Below are positions 1 through 8,793 of a stretch of DNA of 64,000 bases, piece after piece (position 1 is the first letter of the stretch; the number at the start of each line of letters is the position of its first letter). The notes beneath the pieces are model-generated. The model was given only the letters and a program-made list of their open reading frames with translations. It was not told the origin of the DNA and did no database searches. The stretch is from positions 2,792,501 through 2,856,500 of the forward strand of contig NC_085128.1 of the NCBI RefSeq assembly GCF_030269925.1, read 5' to 3'. The position numbers were made by a program, and so were the translations under genes. The DNA is from Bombyx mori (taxonomy: Eukaryota; Arthropoda; Insecta; Lepidoptera; Bombycidae).

Positions 1-1145
1 GGCATTCGTTAGCTTTGTTTCGCCGATCAAATTTAGTAATGTCACTCCAGCCGGCCCAGATTCTTGAGGCGTATCTGCACACGGCCCCAGGCAGTTTCGC
101 TGCCAAGCCGACATAACGTTACGGCAAACATTATACATTTATTTCAAGTCTCAGCGCGCCCGAATGAATGACTTTTCCCGTCAAATGAAACAACTGTAAT
201 TACACCAAACGGTGGCGCAATTGTTCCCCGAGATTTATAGAACTCTATAATGGATTTAGGTTTAGGTTTGTTTTCGACAGCGGAACGACTTAATTCGTCA
301 ATGCTGCTTACGTTACTGAAAATAGTGTTGATTTAAATTTTATCGCATCCGTTTCCGATGAATTGTGTAGGAATGAACCTACTGAAAGATCACTAGAATG
401 AGAGAGAAACCAATCGAATTGTAATACGACACTCCACTCACGATCATCATTAGAAGCGATAGTTACTTATTCGTAATTCATCATAAAATGTATTTTAACG
501 TGATTGTTTACTTGCACACAAAGGAATAAACACCTGCAATAATGTAAGTCCTATTTACGAATGTTTGTTCAATGCAGACGAGCTCTTAACAAATTGACGA
601 TAGTTTACATAAAACATTGCGGCCGCCGCTAAAAGCTATGGCTATTTCTGTGTTGGGAACAACATTATTTTGATGTTTTCGTTTCGTGGCAACCTTGGGC
701 GCAATGGGTGGATCCGTCAGACGATTCTTTACAGATTTATGCGATCTGAGAAGCTCTAAGGATTTCGTAATCGGCCAAAATAAACATTCATATTTTATTG
801 ACATTAGGAAATTCGAGTTTAAAACGTGCGTTTTAGCGGTCCTCGCACCGGAGCCAGGAATAGACCAACGACGGGGGAGATTTATTTTGAAACTTGAACT
901 GAGCCACGTGAAATGCAACGTGAGAGAATGTTTTGATCTTTATTTTCATTCAGTAAACAAAACAAAAAATTGACTTAGTACATTATATTGTAACTTTTGG
1001 ATATTGGGAATTTCAGAATTAACGACCAAGTCGAAAGCGAACAACCAAATTGGGGAATAATGCTTTTGCAAGAATGCGTATATAGCTTAAGCAAAAGACA
1101 AGATTTTGATTAGTTAAAGCTGGTTTTGCCCTAGGGTGCTTTTGC
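1..1145. other. Unassigned left edge
   Basis: No repeat or gene recognised. Overlapping frames at 586-918 (-) and 686-973 (+) cover a somewhat GC-richer patch with a CACGTG E-box at 905-910. Neither resembles a known protein, and I do not call them genes. Confidence 0.4.
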
Positions 1146-1461
1146 TTGCGGGCTTTCAAATTCAAATTCAAATTCAAAATCATTTATTTCAACTTGGATG
1201 TCATCAAAAACACACTTGTTGAATGTCAAAATGTAAAAGAAAATGTTAACTCTACCACCGGTTCCAAAAAAGCCACAGTCCTGAGAAGAACCGGCGAAAC
1301 AAACTCAGCGGGCTTTTTTATGTATTTTCTCAACTACTTTCTTCTTTTTTTTTTTTTAAACAAGAAAACATATTTACAGTATACAAAAAGACAAGTCAAA
1401 AAAATACAATTCAAATAAATAATAATAATAATGAAAAATGAAAAGGCCAGGAGCGAACGCC

Positions 1462-4122
1462 TCATTCCCACGTAGTGCCATCTAGTAAAAAATCCTTAAC
1501 TTTATAATATGCCTTGTTGCACAAACGTTCCTTGACAGTTTTCTTAAATCTATGAACAGGTAGTAGTTGAACGTTTTGTGGGATCTTGTTGAAAAGTTGT
1601 ACACCCAGCCCCCTGAAAGAGTTGCTTATTTTCTTAATTCGAGCCGCCGGTAACGCAAGCCTATGTTTGTTCCTAGTGTTCACATTATGCAAATCGCAGA
1701 CTCTGGGGAATTCTACAATGTTTTTACGCACGTACAATAAATTTTCAAAAATGTATTGGGACGCTAAAGTTAGAATTTTGATTTCCTTAAACTTGTCCCT
1801 CAAGGATTCCCTCGGGTGCATATTATAAATAGCACGAATAGCCCTCTTCTGCAGGATGAAAATCGTTTCGACATCGGCAGCATTGCCCCACAGCAAAATG
1901 CCATAGGACATAACACTATGAAAATAACTGAAATAAACTAGACGTGCCGTATCTTCATCAGTATACGTTCGTATTTTTTTTACCGCAAACGCTGCAGAAC
2001 TAAGTCTATTCGCTAACTTGCATATGTGAGGACCCCACTGCAGCCTGGAATCAACTGTTATACCAAGAAAAACTGTCGAATCAACAAGCTCCAGTGTCTC
2101 TCCACTTACAATGATATTAGTGTCTACTTGTCTAACATTGGGTGTGGTAAATTTTATACATTTTGTTTTTTTGTTATTTAATAACAGATTATTAACACTA
2201 AACCAATGTACCACGCGCGAGATAGCATCATTCACATCGTCATAATCTTCCAATTGTCGTTTAATTTTAAACAATAAGGATGTATCATCAGCGAATAATA
2301 CGACCTCGTGACGGGTTTCAATAAACTTTGGTAAATCATTGATATACACAAGAAATAAGAAGGGACCCAATATGGAACCCTGAGGAACACCCATATTAAG
2401 TAAGACACCGGAAGATCTCTTTCCTTTAACGTCTACCTTTTGGATTCTTCCGGATAAATAAGATTTAATAAGTTCTAATGAAACGCCCCTAATACCATAA
2501 TGGTGTAATTTCCTCAACAATGTATTATGCTCAACACAATCAAAAGCTTTAGATAAGTCGCAGAATACCCCAAGGGCATTATGCGATTCCTCCCAAGCCT
2601 GAAAAATATTTTTAATAAGATCTACACCTGCATCAATAGTCGAACGACCTCTAGTGAATCCATATTGTTTGTTATGAAGCAGGTTATTGGAATAGAAATG
2701 GTTCAAAAGCTGTTCCAAAATAATTTTTTCAAAAATTTTACTCAATGTAGGTAGTACTGAAATGGGTCTAAAGTTAGTGGGGTCAAAAGTACTACCAGAT
2801 TTAAACAGAGGTATTATTTTACTATATTTCATTAGATCAGGAAACACACCATTATAAATACAGTCATTAAATATTGTAGCAAGGTAAGGTGCGATTATAT
2901 CAATAATGGATTTTATAACCTTAATTGATATTCCCCATAAATCACCAGTTTTTTTAATATTAATGGTCTTGAAATTATCAATTATGTCCTTTATAGCAAT
3001 ATTTGTGAACTTAAAGTTAACACTGCATTCATCAACATGATCTTGCAGTAATGATTCGGCGACGGTAGGAGATGAAATTAAAGATTTTGTAGTAGAAGCT
3101 GGGATATCAGCAAAGTAGCGCTCAAAAGCACTGGCCACTTCTTGATGAGAAGTTATTATTTTATCATTGATTTTCAAAATTGATTCAGCATTGCTGTTTC
3201 TGACATTCCCAGTCTCCCTATTAATGATATTCCAAGTCATTTTAATTTTGTCAGGTGCATTTTTTATAAGTTTGCCTAAGTGCAATGACTTGGCCAATGT
3301 ACAGACTTTTTTAAAAAGCTTGGAATATTTACAGACATACTCATGAAATGACTTATTATGATTATAGGATTTTTCATGATAAAGGTCATATAATCTCTGC
3401 CTACTTTTGTGAATTCCAACAGTCGCCCATTCATTGAATGATCTTTTATTATGTAAGATCAGAGTTTTAGAAGTAAAGATGGCACTAAATTCATCATTAA
3501 TGCAATTAAATAAATCCATGTAGTGAACATTAGGATCTTCACTATAACAAACATTCGCAATTCTTGCCAAAACTTTACCTCTAAACTTCTCCATACGTCT
3601 AATATTAATAGGAACAAACTGTAGGTTTCTTGAACTATTAACATCTGTAACAGATTTAATTTTAAAAGATATGAATTGTCCACTGTGGTCTGAACTTAAA
3701 TGATTAATAATATATTTATGCAAAGGTTTTACGTTTGTGAAAATATTATCTATACAGGTTGCCGATGTGCTAGTTTTTCTTGTGGGCTCTGAAAATAAAT
3801 TGCTAAGGTTATATGATTTTAACAATGTTCTGAATCTAATAGTGGCATTTGTATTTTCTAATAAATTTATATTAAAATCACCACAGATAAAAATATGTTT
3901 ATTAGAAACAGAGAGCTTTAATAAAACATGTTCCAATATATTTTCAAAAGAATCATATAACGAATTCGGGGGCCTGTACACACTTACAACAATGAATCGC
4001 TCAAGCTCTACACATGCCATTTCAATAATCCGTTCCACAGAGAGGCTCACAATGTCTCTACGTTCCTTACATTTATAATCCTTCCAATTTTCCTTACTTT
4101 TTTTTTTGGGTTCCGTCTTCAT
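1462..4122 (-). CDS. LINE ORF2, C-terminal 880 residues: endonuclease end plus reverse transcriptase
   Basis: A long open frame. It begins within the APE-type endonuclease (VYRPPNS, ICGDFNINL, SDHSG) and continues through a linker to a reverse transcriptase with PLFKSG, RPISVLP, FCDLSKAFDCV, GVPQGSILGPFLF and catalytic FADDTSLL. It ends with a C-terminal region typical of CR1/Jockey ORF2. Nicking of target DNA by the endonuclease and target-primed reverse transcription are the family mechanism. The first several codons (about 4122-4100) belong to the inserted LINE, not to this ORF. The remaining frame is uninterrupted, which suggests a young copy. Confidence 0.9.
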   Translation of the reverse strand: MKTEPKKKSKENWKDYKCKERRDIVSLSVERIIEMACVELERFIVVSVYRPPNSLYDSFENILEHVLLKLSVSNKHIFICGDFNINLLENTNATIRFRTLLKSYNLSNLFSEPTRKTSTSATCIDNIFTNVKPLHKYIINHLSSDHSGQFISFKIKSVTDVNSSRNLQFVPINIRRMEKFRGKVLARIANVCYSEDPNVHYMDLFNCINDEFSAIFTSKTLILHNKRSFNEWATVGIHKSRQRLYDLYHEKSYNHNKSFHEYVCKYSKLFKKVCTLAKSLHLGKLIKNAPDKIKMTWNIINRETGNVRNSNAESILKINDKIITSHQEVASAFERYFADIPASTTKSLISSPTVAESLLQDHVDECSVNFKFTNIAIKDIIDNFKTINIKKTGDLWGISIKVIKSIIDIIAPYLATIFNDCIYNGVFPDLMKYSKIIPLFKSGSTFDPTNFRPISVLPTLSKIFEKIILEQLLNHFYSNNLLHNKQYGFTRGRSTIDAGVDLIKNIFQAWEESHNALGVFCDLSKAFDCVEHNTLLRKLHHYGIRGVSLELIKSYLSGRIQKVDVKGKRSSGVLLNMGVPQGSILGPFLFLVYINDLPKFIETRHEVVLFADDTSLLFKIKRQLEDYDDVNDAISRVVHWFSVNNLLLNNKKTKCIKFTTPNVRQVDTNIIVSGETLELVDSTVFLGITVDSRLQWGPHICKLANRLSSAAFAVKKIRTYTDEDTARLVYFSYFHSVMSYGILLWGNAADVETIFILQKRAIRAIYNMHPRESLRDKFKEIKILTLASQYIFENLLYVRKNIVEFPRVCDLHNVNTRNKHRLALPAARIKKISNSFRGLGVQLFNKIPQNVQLLPVHRFKKTVKERLCNKAYYKVKDFLLDGTTWE

Positions 4123-5585
4123 GGAAGACTGCCCACGTCCACCCTATCCCCAAGAAGGGTGACCGGTCGGACCCATCGAGCTACAGGCCTATCGCGATAA
4201 CTTCCTTGCTTTCCAAGGTGATGGAGCGAATAATTAATATACAACTCCTGAAGTATCTGGAGGATCGCCAGCTGATCAGTGACCGACAGTACGGTTTCCG
4301 TCACGGTCGCTCAGCTGGCGATCTTCTTGTATACCTTACTCACAGGTGGGCTGAAGCCTTGGAGAGCAAGGGCGAGGCTCTTGCTGTGAGCCTTGATATT
4401 GCGAAGGCCTTCGACAGGGTCTGGCATAGGGCACTTCTGTCGAAGCTACCATCTTACGGAATCCCCGAGGGTCTCTGCAAGTGGATCGCTAGCTTTTTGG
4501 ATGGGCGGAGCATCACGGTCGTTGTAGACGGTGACTGTTCTGATACCATGACCATTAACGCTGGCGTTCCACAAGGTTCGGTGCTCTCCCCCACGCTTTT
4601 CATCCTGTATATCAATGACATGCTGTCTATTGATGGCATGCATTGCTATGCGGATGACAGCACGGGGGATGCGCGATATATCGGCCATCAGAGTCTCTCT
4701 CGGAGCGTGGTGCAAGAGAGACGATCAAAACTTGTGTCTGAAGTGGAGAACTCTCTGGGGCGAGTCTCCAAATGGGGTGAATTGAACTTGGTTCAATTCA
4801 ACCCGTTAAAGACACAAGTTTGCGCGTTCACTGCGAAGAAGGACCCCTTTGTCATGGCGCCGCAATTCCAAGGAGTATCCCTGCAACCTTCCGAGAGTAT
4901 TGGGATACTTGGGGTCGACATTTCGAGCGATGTCCAGTTTCGGAGTCATTTGGAAGGCAAAGCCAAGTTGGCGTCCAAAATGCTGGGAGTCCTCAACAGA
5001 GCGAAGCGGTACTTCACGCCTGGACAAAGGCTTTTGCTTTATAAAGCACAAGTCCGGCCTCGCGTGGAGTACTGCTCCCATCTCTGGGCCGGGGCTCCCA
5101 AATACCAGCTTCTTCCATTTGACTCCATACAGAGGAGGGCCGTTCGGATTGTCGATAATCCCGGTCTCACGGATCGTTTGGAACCTCTGGGTCTGCGGAG
5201 GGACTTCGGTTCCCTCTGTATTTTGTACCGTATGTTCCATGGGGAGTGCTCTGAGGAATTGTTCGAGATGATACCGGCATCTCGTTTTTACCATCGCACC
5301 GCCCGCCACCGGAGTAGAGTTCATCCATACTACCTGGAGCCACTGCGGTCATCCACAGTGCGTTTCCAGAGGTCTTTTTTGCCACGTACCATCCGGCTAT
5401 GGAATGAGCTCCCCTCCACGGTGTTTCCCGAGCGCTATGACATGTCCTTCTTCAAACGAGGCTTGTGGAGAGTATTAAGCGGTAGGCAGCGGCTTGGCTC
5501 TGCCCCTGGCATTGCTGAAGTCCATGGGCGACGGTAACCACTCACCATCAGGTGGGCCGTATGCTCGTCTGTCTACAAGGGCAAT

Positions 5586-5612
<27 letters not shown>
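4101..5612 (+). mobile_element. Jockey-like LINE, 5'-truncated, nested in the CR1-like LINE
   Basis: The element begins inside reverse transcriptase coding (VPSSWKTAHVHPIPKKGD) at about 4107 and ends with AATAAA plus about 28 A at 5583-5612. Insertion was into a T-rich stretch of the host LINE, consistent with target-primed reverse transcription. Its last 150 bp recur at 24675, 51839, 52879, 57585 and, diverged, at 59040. Confidence 0.9.
4107..5537 (+). CDS. Jockey-like LINE reverse transcriptase, N-terminally truncated
   Basis: An open frame through PIPKKGDRSDPSSYRPIAI, QYGFRHGRSAGDLL, SLDIAKAFDRVWH, AGVPQGSVLSPTLF and catalytic YADDSTGDA, then a thumb/C-terminal region ending FKRGLWRVLSGRQR... 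The frame is open upstream of the first Met (4206) to the truncation point. The endonuclease and ORF1 are absent. GC-rich codon use is unlike the host LINE around it. Uninterrupted coding suggests recent insertion. Confidence 0.9.
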   Translation, partial: WVPSSWKTAHVHPIPKKGDRSDPSSYRPIAITSLLSKVMERIINIQLLKYLEDRQLISDRQYGFRHGRSAGDLLVYLTHRWAEALESKGEALAVSLDIAKAFDRVWHRALLSKLPSYGIPEGLCKWIASFLDGRSITVVVDGDCSDTMTINAGVPQGSVLSPTLFILYINDMLSIDGMHCYADDSTGDARYIGHQSLSRSVVQERRSKLVSEVENSLGRVSKWGELNLVQFNPLKTQVCAFTAKKDPFVMAPQFQGVSLQPSESIGILGVDISSDVQFRSHLEGKAKLASKMLGVLNRAKRYFTPGQRLLLYKAQVRPRVEYCSHLWAGAPKYQLLPFDSIQRRAVRIVDNPGLTDRLEPLGLRRDFGSLCILYRMFHGECSEELFEMIPASRFYHRTARHRSRVHPYYLEPLRSSTVRFQRSFLPRTIRLWNELPSTVFPERYDMSFFKRGLWRVLSGRQRLGSAPGIAEVHGRR

Positions 5613-5614
<2 letters not shown>

Positions 5615-5617
<3 letters not shown>

Positions 5618-5843
5618 TATTAACAATGATAAGAGAGCCTCCTCGTATAGCATTCTCTCTGCAGAAGGAACTCATAACCTGGTGATTTTTAAAATTACAA
5701 TTTAATTCATATTTTTTAAGCCAATGTTCAGTTACACATAGAAAGTTGACTTTGTTGTAATCTAGAAACAAATCAATTTCAAGTTCTTTACCCATCAAAC
5801 CTTGTAAGTTCTGATGCACCAGGTTGATCACAGTTGTTTTCAA
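5615..5843 (-). CDS. LINE ORF2, N-terminal endonuclease fragment
   Basis: ATG at 5843 opens MKTTVINLVHQNLQGL... and continues to ...GGSLIIVNKD, where the oligo-A junction of the inserted LINE interrupts it. HQNLQGL and VTEHWL match the first motifs of APE-type LINE endonucleases. The matching remainder resumes on the far side of the insertion at about 4100. Confidence 0.85.
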
Positions 5844-5920
5844 AGAAACAGTATTTGTTGATGGGCTGTGTCCAAATAAATCATATTTACTGCAAGAGGT
5901 AAACTCTGTTGTCTTAGTAT

Positions 5921-6805
5921 TTAATTTAAATTACTTGGAACGGATTCCAAATTAATAGATGTCATATTTTTTTCCTGCTCAAAAGAAGCAGTAGGTTGAT
6001 TAGCCAAATTCATGGCTAGATAAATGTGTAAAAAATAATGTAGCGAGTTTGCTACTTGTCTAAAATTGTAGCTACCTAAATAGTATTTGTTAGGTTTTGT
6101 CATACTAATACATTTATTTTTTATCATGCAATTAATGTCAATAGTGTAAAATATATTTTGTGACTTGCATGGTGTCGTGACATAATAATTATTTACATTT
6201 GAAATTGTTTGCATAAAATCATTAATACTATGTCTCATTTTGTTTTCCGCTGGCATACTCTGAATAAATGGAAATGCAAACATAATGATCTTTTTCACCT
6301 GTAGTGTTAATAATTGATTTATTTGATATTTTATATCTCTTATATCTGCATTTCCCCTTCTCCCAATCATTATAATTATTGTTGTGTTTGGGCAATGAGT
6401 CACTTTTAAAATTTTATTAAGGATGTGGGTACATGAAGCCCCTGGCATACAATAATTTATCACAGATTGTCCCGAGCACAGATCATTCAGCGCTACACCC
6501 ATATTTTTCCCTAGTTCATCACTGAATATTTTAATAATGTTTGTTGTAAGCAAAGGTTTAATTATATTGTTTACAACGGGCTTACAGGTAGAAATAGAAT
6601 ATTGATTTTGACTATTGGAATGGTCTGGTAGTGGAGAACCTGATATAGAGCAGTGGCACTTGCAATTAGCATATTGTAATGTCAAAGATTCAAAAAGGTT
6701 ATGAGCTATGACGTGCGAGTACGGATTGATTGATTCATTAATGGAAAGTGCTGCGGTGCCTAAATGTAAATTTTCGAAAAAGGTTTTATAGAAATAGAAA
6801 AACAA
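5921..6805 (-). CDS. LINE ORF1 fragment, possible esterase-like domain
   Basis: A 294-codon frame just upstream of ORF2 on the same strand, with the stop 77 bases before the ORF2 ATG. It has a ...GKNMGVAL..., PGAS... and IIIMIGRRGN pattern like the SGNH-hydrolase domain reported in ORF1 of several CR1/L2 elements, then HYFLHIYL near the end. The catalytic Ser/His assignment cannot be made by eye. An N-terminal zinc finger is not present. Confidence 0.6.
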   Translation of the reverse strand: MFFYFYKTFFENLHLGTAALSINESINPYSHVIAHNLFESLTLQYANCKCHCSISGSPLPDHSNSQNQYSISTCKPVVNNIIKPLLTTNIIKIFSDELGKNMGVALNDLCSGQSVINYCMPGASCTHILNKILKVTHCPNTTIIIMIGRRGNADIRDIKYQINQLLTLQVKKIIMFAFPFIQSMPAENKMRHSINDFMQTISNVNNYYVTTPCKSQNIFYTIDINCMIKNKCISMTKPNKYYLGSYNFRQVANSLHYFLHIYLAMNLANQPTASFEQEKNMTSINLESVPSNLN

Positions 6806-7085
6806 AACTGCATTGATGACAGACGTGCTTAGATATTTTATTCAAAGCGTACTTTATAAAAGTCTATAAAAAAAGTTGGTTAAGCACGTTTAGAAATCAA
6901 AAGCTGTCAACAATACTTTTTCTATAAACTAAGGGACGCTACCAGTGACCAGATTAGCTCTACGAAGCAATCGCTTGCTGTGATTTGAAAATAAATACAG
7001 CCGCTATATAAATCCAACTTTGCTTAGCGGCGTATGGTATCCACTACGGCGACTCTGGTATCAGTTTGGAACCAACTAAAAAAAA

Positions 7086-7483
7086 ACATCCCGACTTTTG
7101 ATTACTTGGACGACTGAAAGAGCTCACAGCTCACCTGGTGTTAAGTAATGACTAGAGCCCATAGACATGAACAATGTAAATGCCGTCAACCACCTTAAAA
7201 CATCAGTTCTATAGCGGAAGGGCTGTCCTACCCTTCAAACTGGAACGTTTTACTGCTTTGCGGCAAAAATAGGCAGAATGAGGTACCTACCCGTACGGGC
7301 TCACAAGACGCCCTAAAACTAGTAGTCGCAAAACGTAATTTTTGCGGGTTTGATTTTTATTACACGATGCTATTCCTACATCTTCATTCAAAAAATTCCT
7401 GTCTGCGGGATTCGAACATCGGCACAGTCGCATGACTCGATATGATTGCACCAGGCATCTTATCCTTTAGACCACGATAACTT
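7086..7483 (-). mobile_element. SINE, Bm1-type, full length but diverged
   Basis: Reverse-strand copy with all parts: AATAAA-side tail, body, linker with TTATTACACGATG, and tRNA-like head at about 7401-7483 containing B-box GGGATTCGAAC and A-box region ATCCTTTAGACCACGA. Many substitutions indicate an old insertion. Confidence 0.85.
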
Positions 7484-8347
7484 ACTGCACCGAATTTATA
7501 TCCCTCTAGTTTCTTCCACCTTGAAGAACCATGGAAATCATGCCTTCGTCTAGATTGTGTCATCCGATATTTAGCAACGTACGCAGCGTAATGTATTTAA
7601 AAATCACGTGACGCTTGGGGTCAACGATCTCCATTTTCTTGTGACGCGGAGCTCGCGGCGGCCAAAAACCCTCTGTATAGATTGCTGGTATCTAAATTAT
7701 GAGTACACTGAAACAGCAACCTAGCCAATTAACATATTTTAAAGGCAACGTATAGGTATCGCGTTTAAAGAACAGATACTAGATAAAACTTGCTATAACT
7801 ATATGGCTTATTGTTGAGTGAATACACAAAAAAGGTCATAATGTACACCTTTCATCAAGTCAAATTTTAATTGGACGTTATTATGAAAAAAACTGACGAC
7901 TAAAAAGTATGACGGAAAATATGCTAATTTTACCACGAACTAAACAACGTCGAAATATGTCTTCTGAATTCTTGCTTGACTACATCCAGCTATTCTAGGT
8001 CAATAACGGTACGCTAAGACTAATTAATCTAGCCACAAAAAACAATAAACAAGACCTTGTAATTAACGATCGTATGTATGGATGATCGAAGATGTCTAGA
8101 TCACAATTGATTTAATCTCTACAGTTCTATGCAAACGCCTACATAGAACATAATGCAGATTAAGCAATGCTATTGGGATTATCTGACAGGCTAATTGTTT
8201 TTTTATACGACAACTGAACATAGCATTATTTTGAATGGTTTAATGCAAACATATTAATGATGAAAAATAAATGCAACGTGTTTGTTACTTTAGGAATATG
8301 ACCTAAACGTAACAAAAAAAAATCTTTGTCAATGTTGACAAACTTAG

Positions 8348-8587
8348 TTTTTTTTTATTGCTTAGATGGGTACACGAGCTCACGGCCCACCTGTTAAATG
8401 GTTACTGGGGCCCATAGACACCTACGACGTAAATGCGCCACCCATCTTGAGATATAAGTTCTAAGGTCTCAGTATAGTTACAACGGCTCACCCTTCAAAC
8501 CGAAACGCATTACTGCTTCACGGCAGAAATAGGCAGGGTGGTGGTACCTACCCGCGCGGACTCACAAGAGATCCTACCACCAGTAAA
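8348..8587 (-). mobile_element. SINE, Bm1-type, 5'-truncated
   Basis: T-run plus ATTGCTTAGATGG at the left, ending CCTACCACCAGTAA at the right. The head is missing. It lies antisense in the Lmpt intron, its end 31 bp from an exon. Confidence 0.92.
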
Positions 8588-8618
8588 ACTGATAAGCCGT
8601 TTCTTCTGCTTCGTTCAG

Positions 8619-8793
8619 GATCTGTCGTACAAGGACAAGCACTGGCACGAGGCCTGCTTCTTGTGCGCCAAGTGCCGCGTCTCTCTGGTCGACAAGCAGT
8701 TCGGCTCCAAGCTCGACAAGATCTACTGCGGTAACTGCTATGACGCCCAGTTCGCAAGCCGCTGCGATGGATGCGGCGAGGTGTTCCGTGCTG
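8619..8793 (+). CDS. Lmpt: Lmpt coding exon (LIM zinc half, then start of next LIM)
   Basis: The exon begins after a CAG acceptor ending at 8618 and ends at a GTAAGT donor at 8794. It reads DLSYKDKHWHEAC... to ...CGEVFRAG, entering in phase 0 and leaving in phase 1. It supplies ligands HEAC, CAKC and CGNC of one LIM and CDGC of the next. GC-rich codon use contrasts sharply with the AT-rich surroundings. A SINE ends about 31 bp upstream of its first base. Confidence 0.9.

Larger units (their letters stand above)
1155..6840 (-). mobile_element. CR1-like non-LTR retrotransposon, split by a nested LINE
   Basis: In - strand order: an ORF1 piece (6805-5921), the start of ORF2 (5843-about 5615), the nested insertion, the rest of ORF2 (about 4100-1462), a 3' UTR, and a terminal array of TTTGAA-like units at about 1157-1177. 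The 3' UTR is matched by a second copy at 21727-22026. The 5' end lacks any N-terminal ORF1 zinc finger, so the copy is 5'-truncated or incompletely recognised. CR1/Jockey-group assignment is by motif style and the short tandem 3' tail. Confidence 0.85.

Noticed and set aside
586..973. Overlapping + and - frames near the left edge as genes
   Set aside because: No recognised domain, no splice or promoter context, and each has the composition expected from the other's complement.
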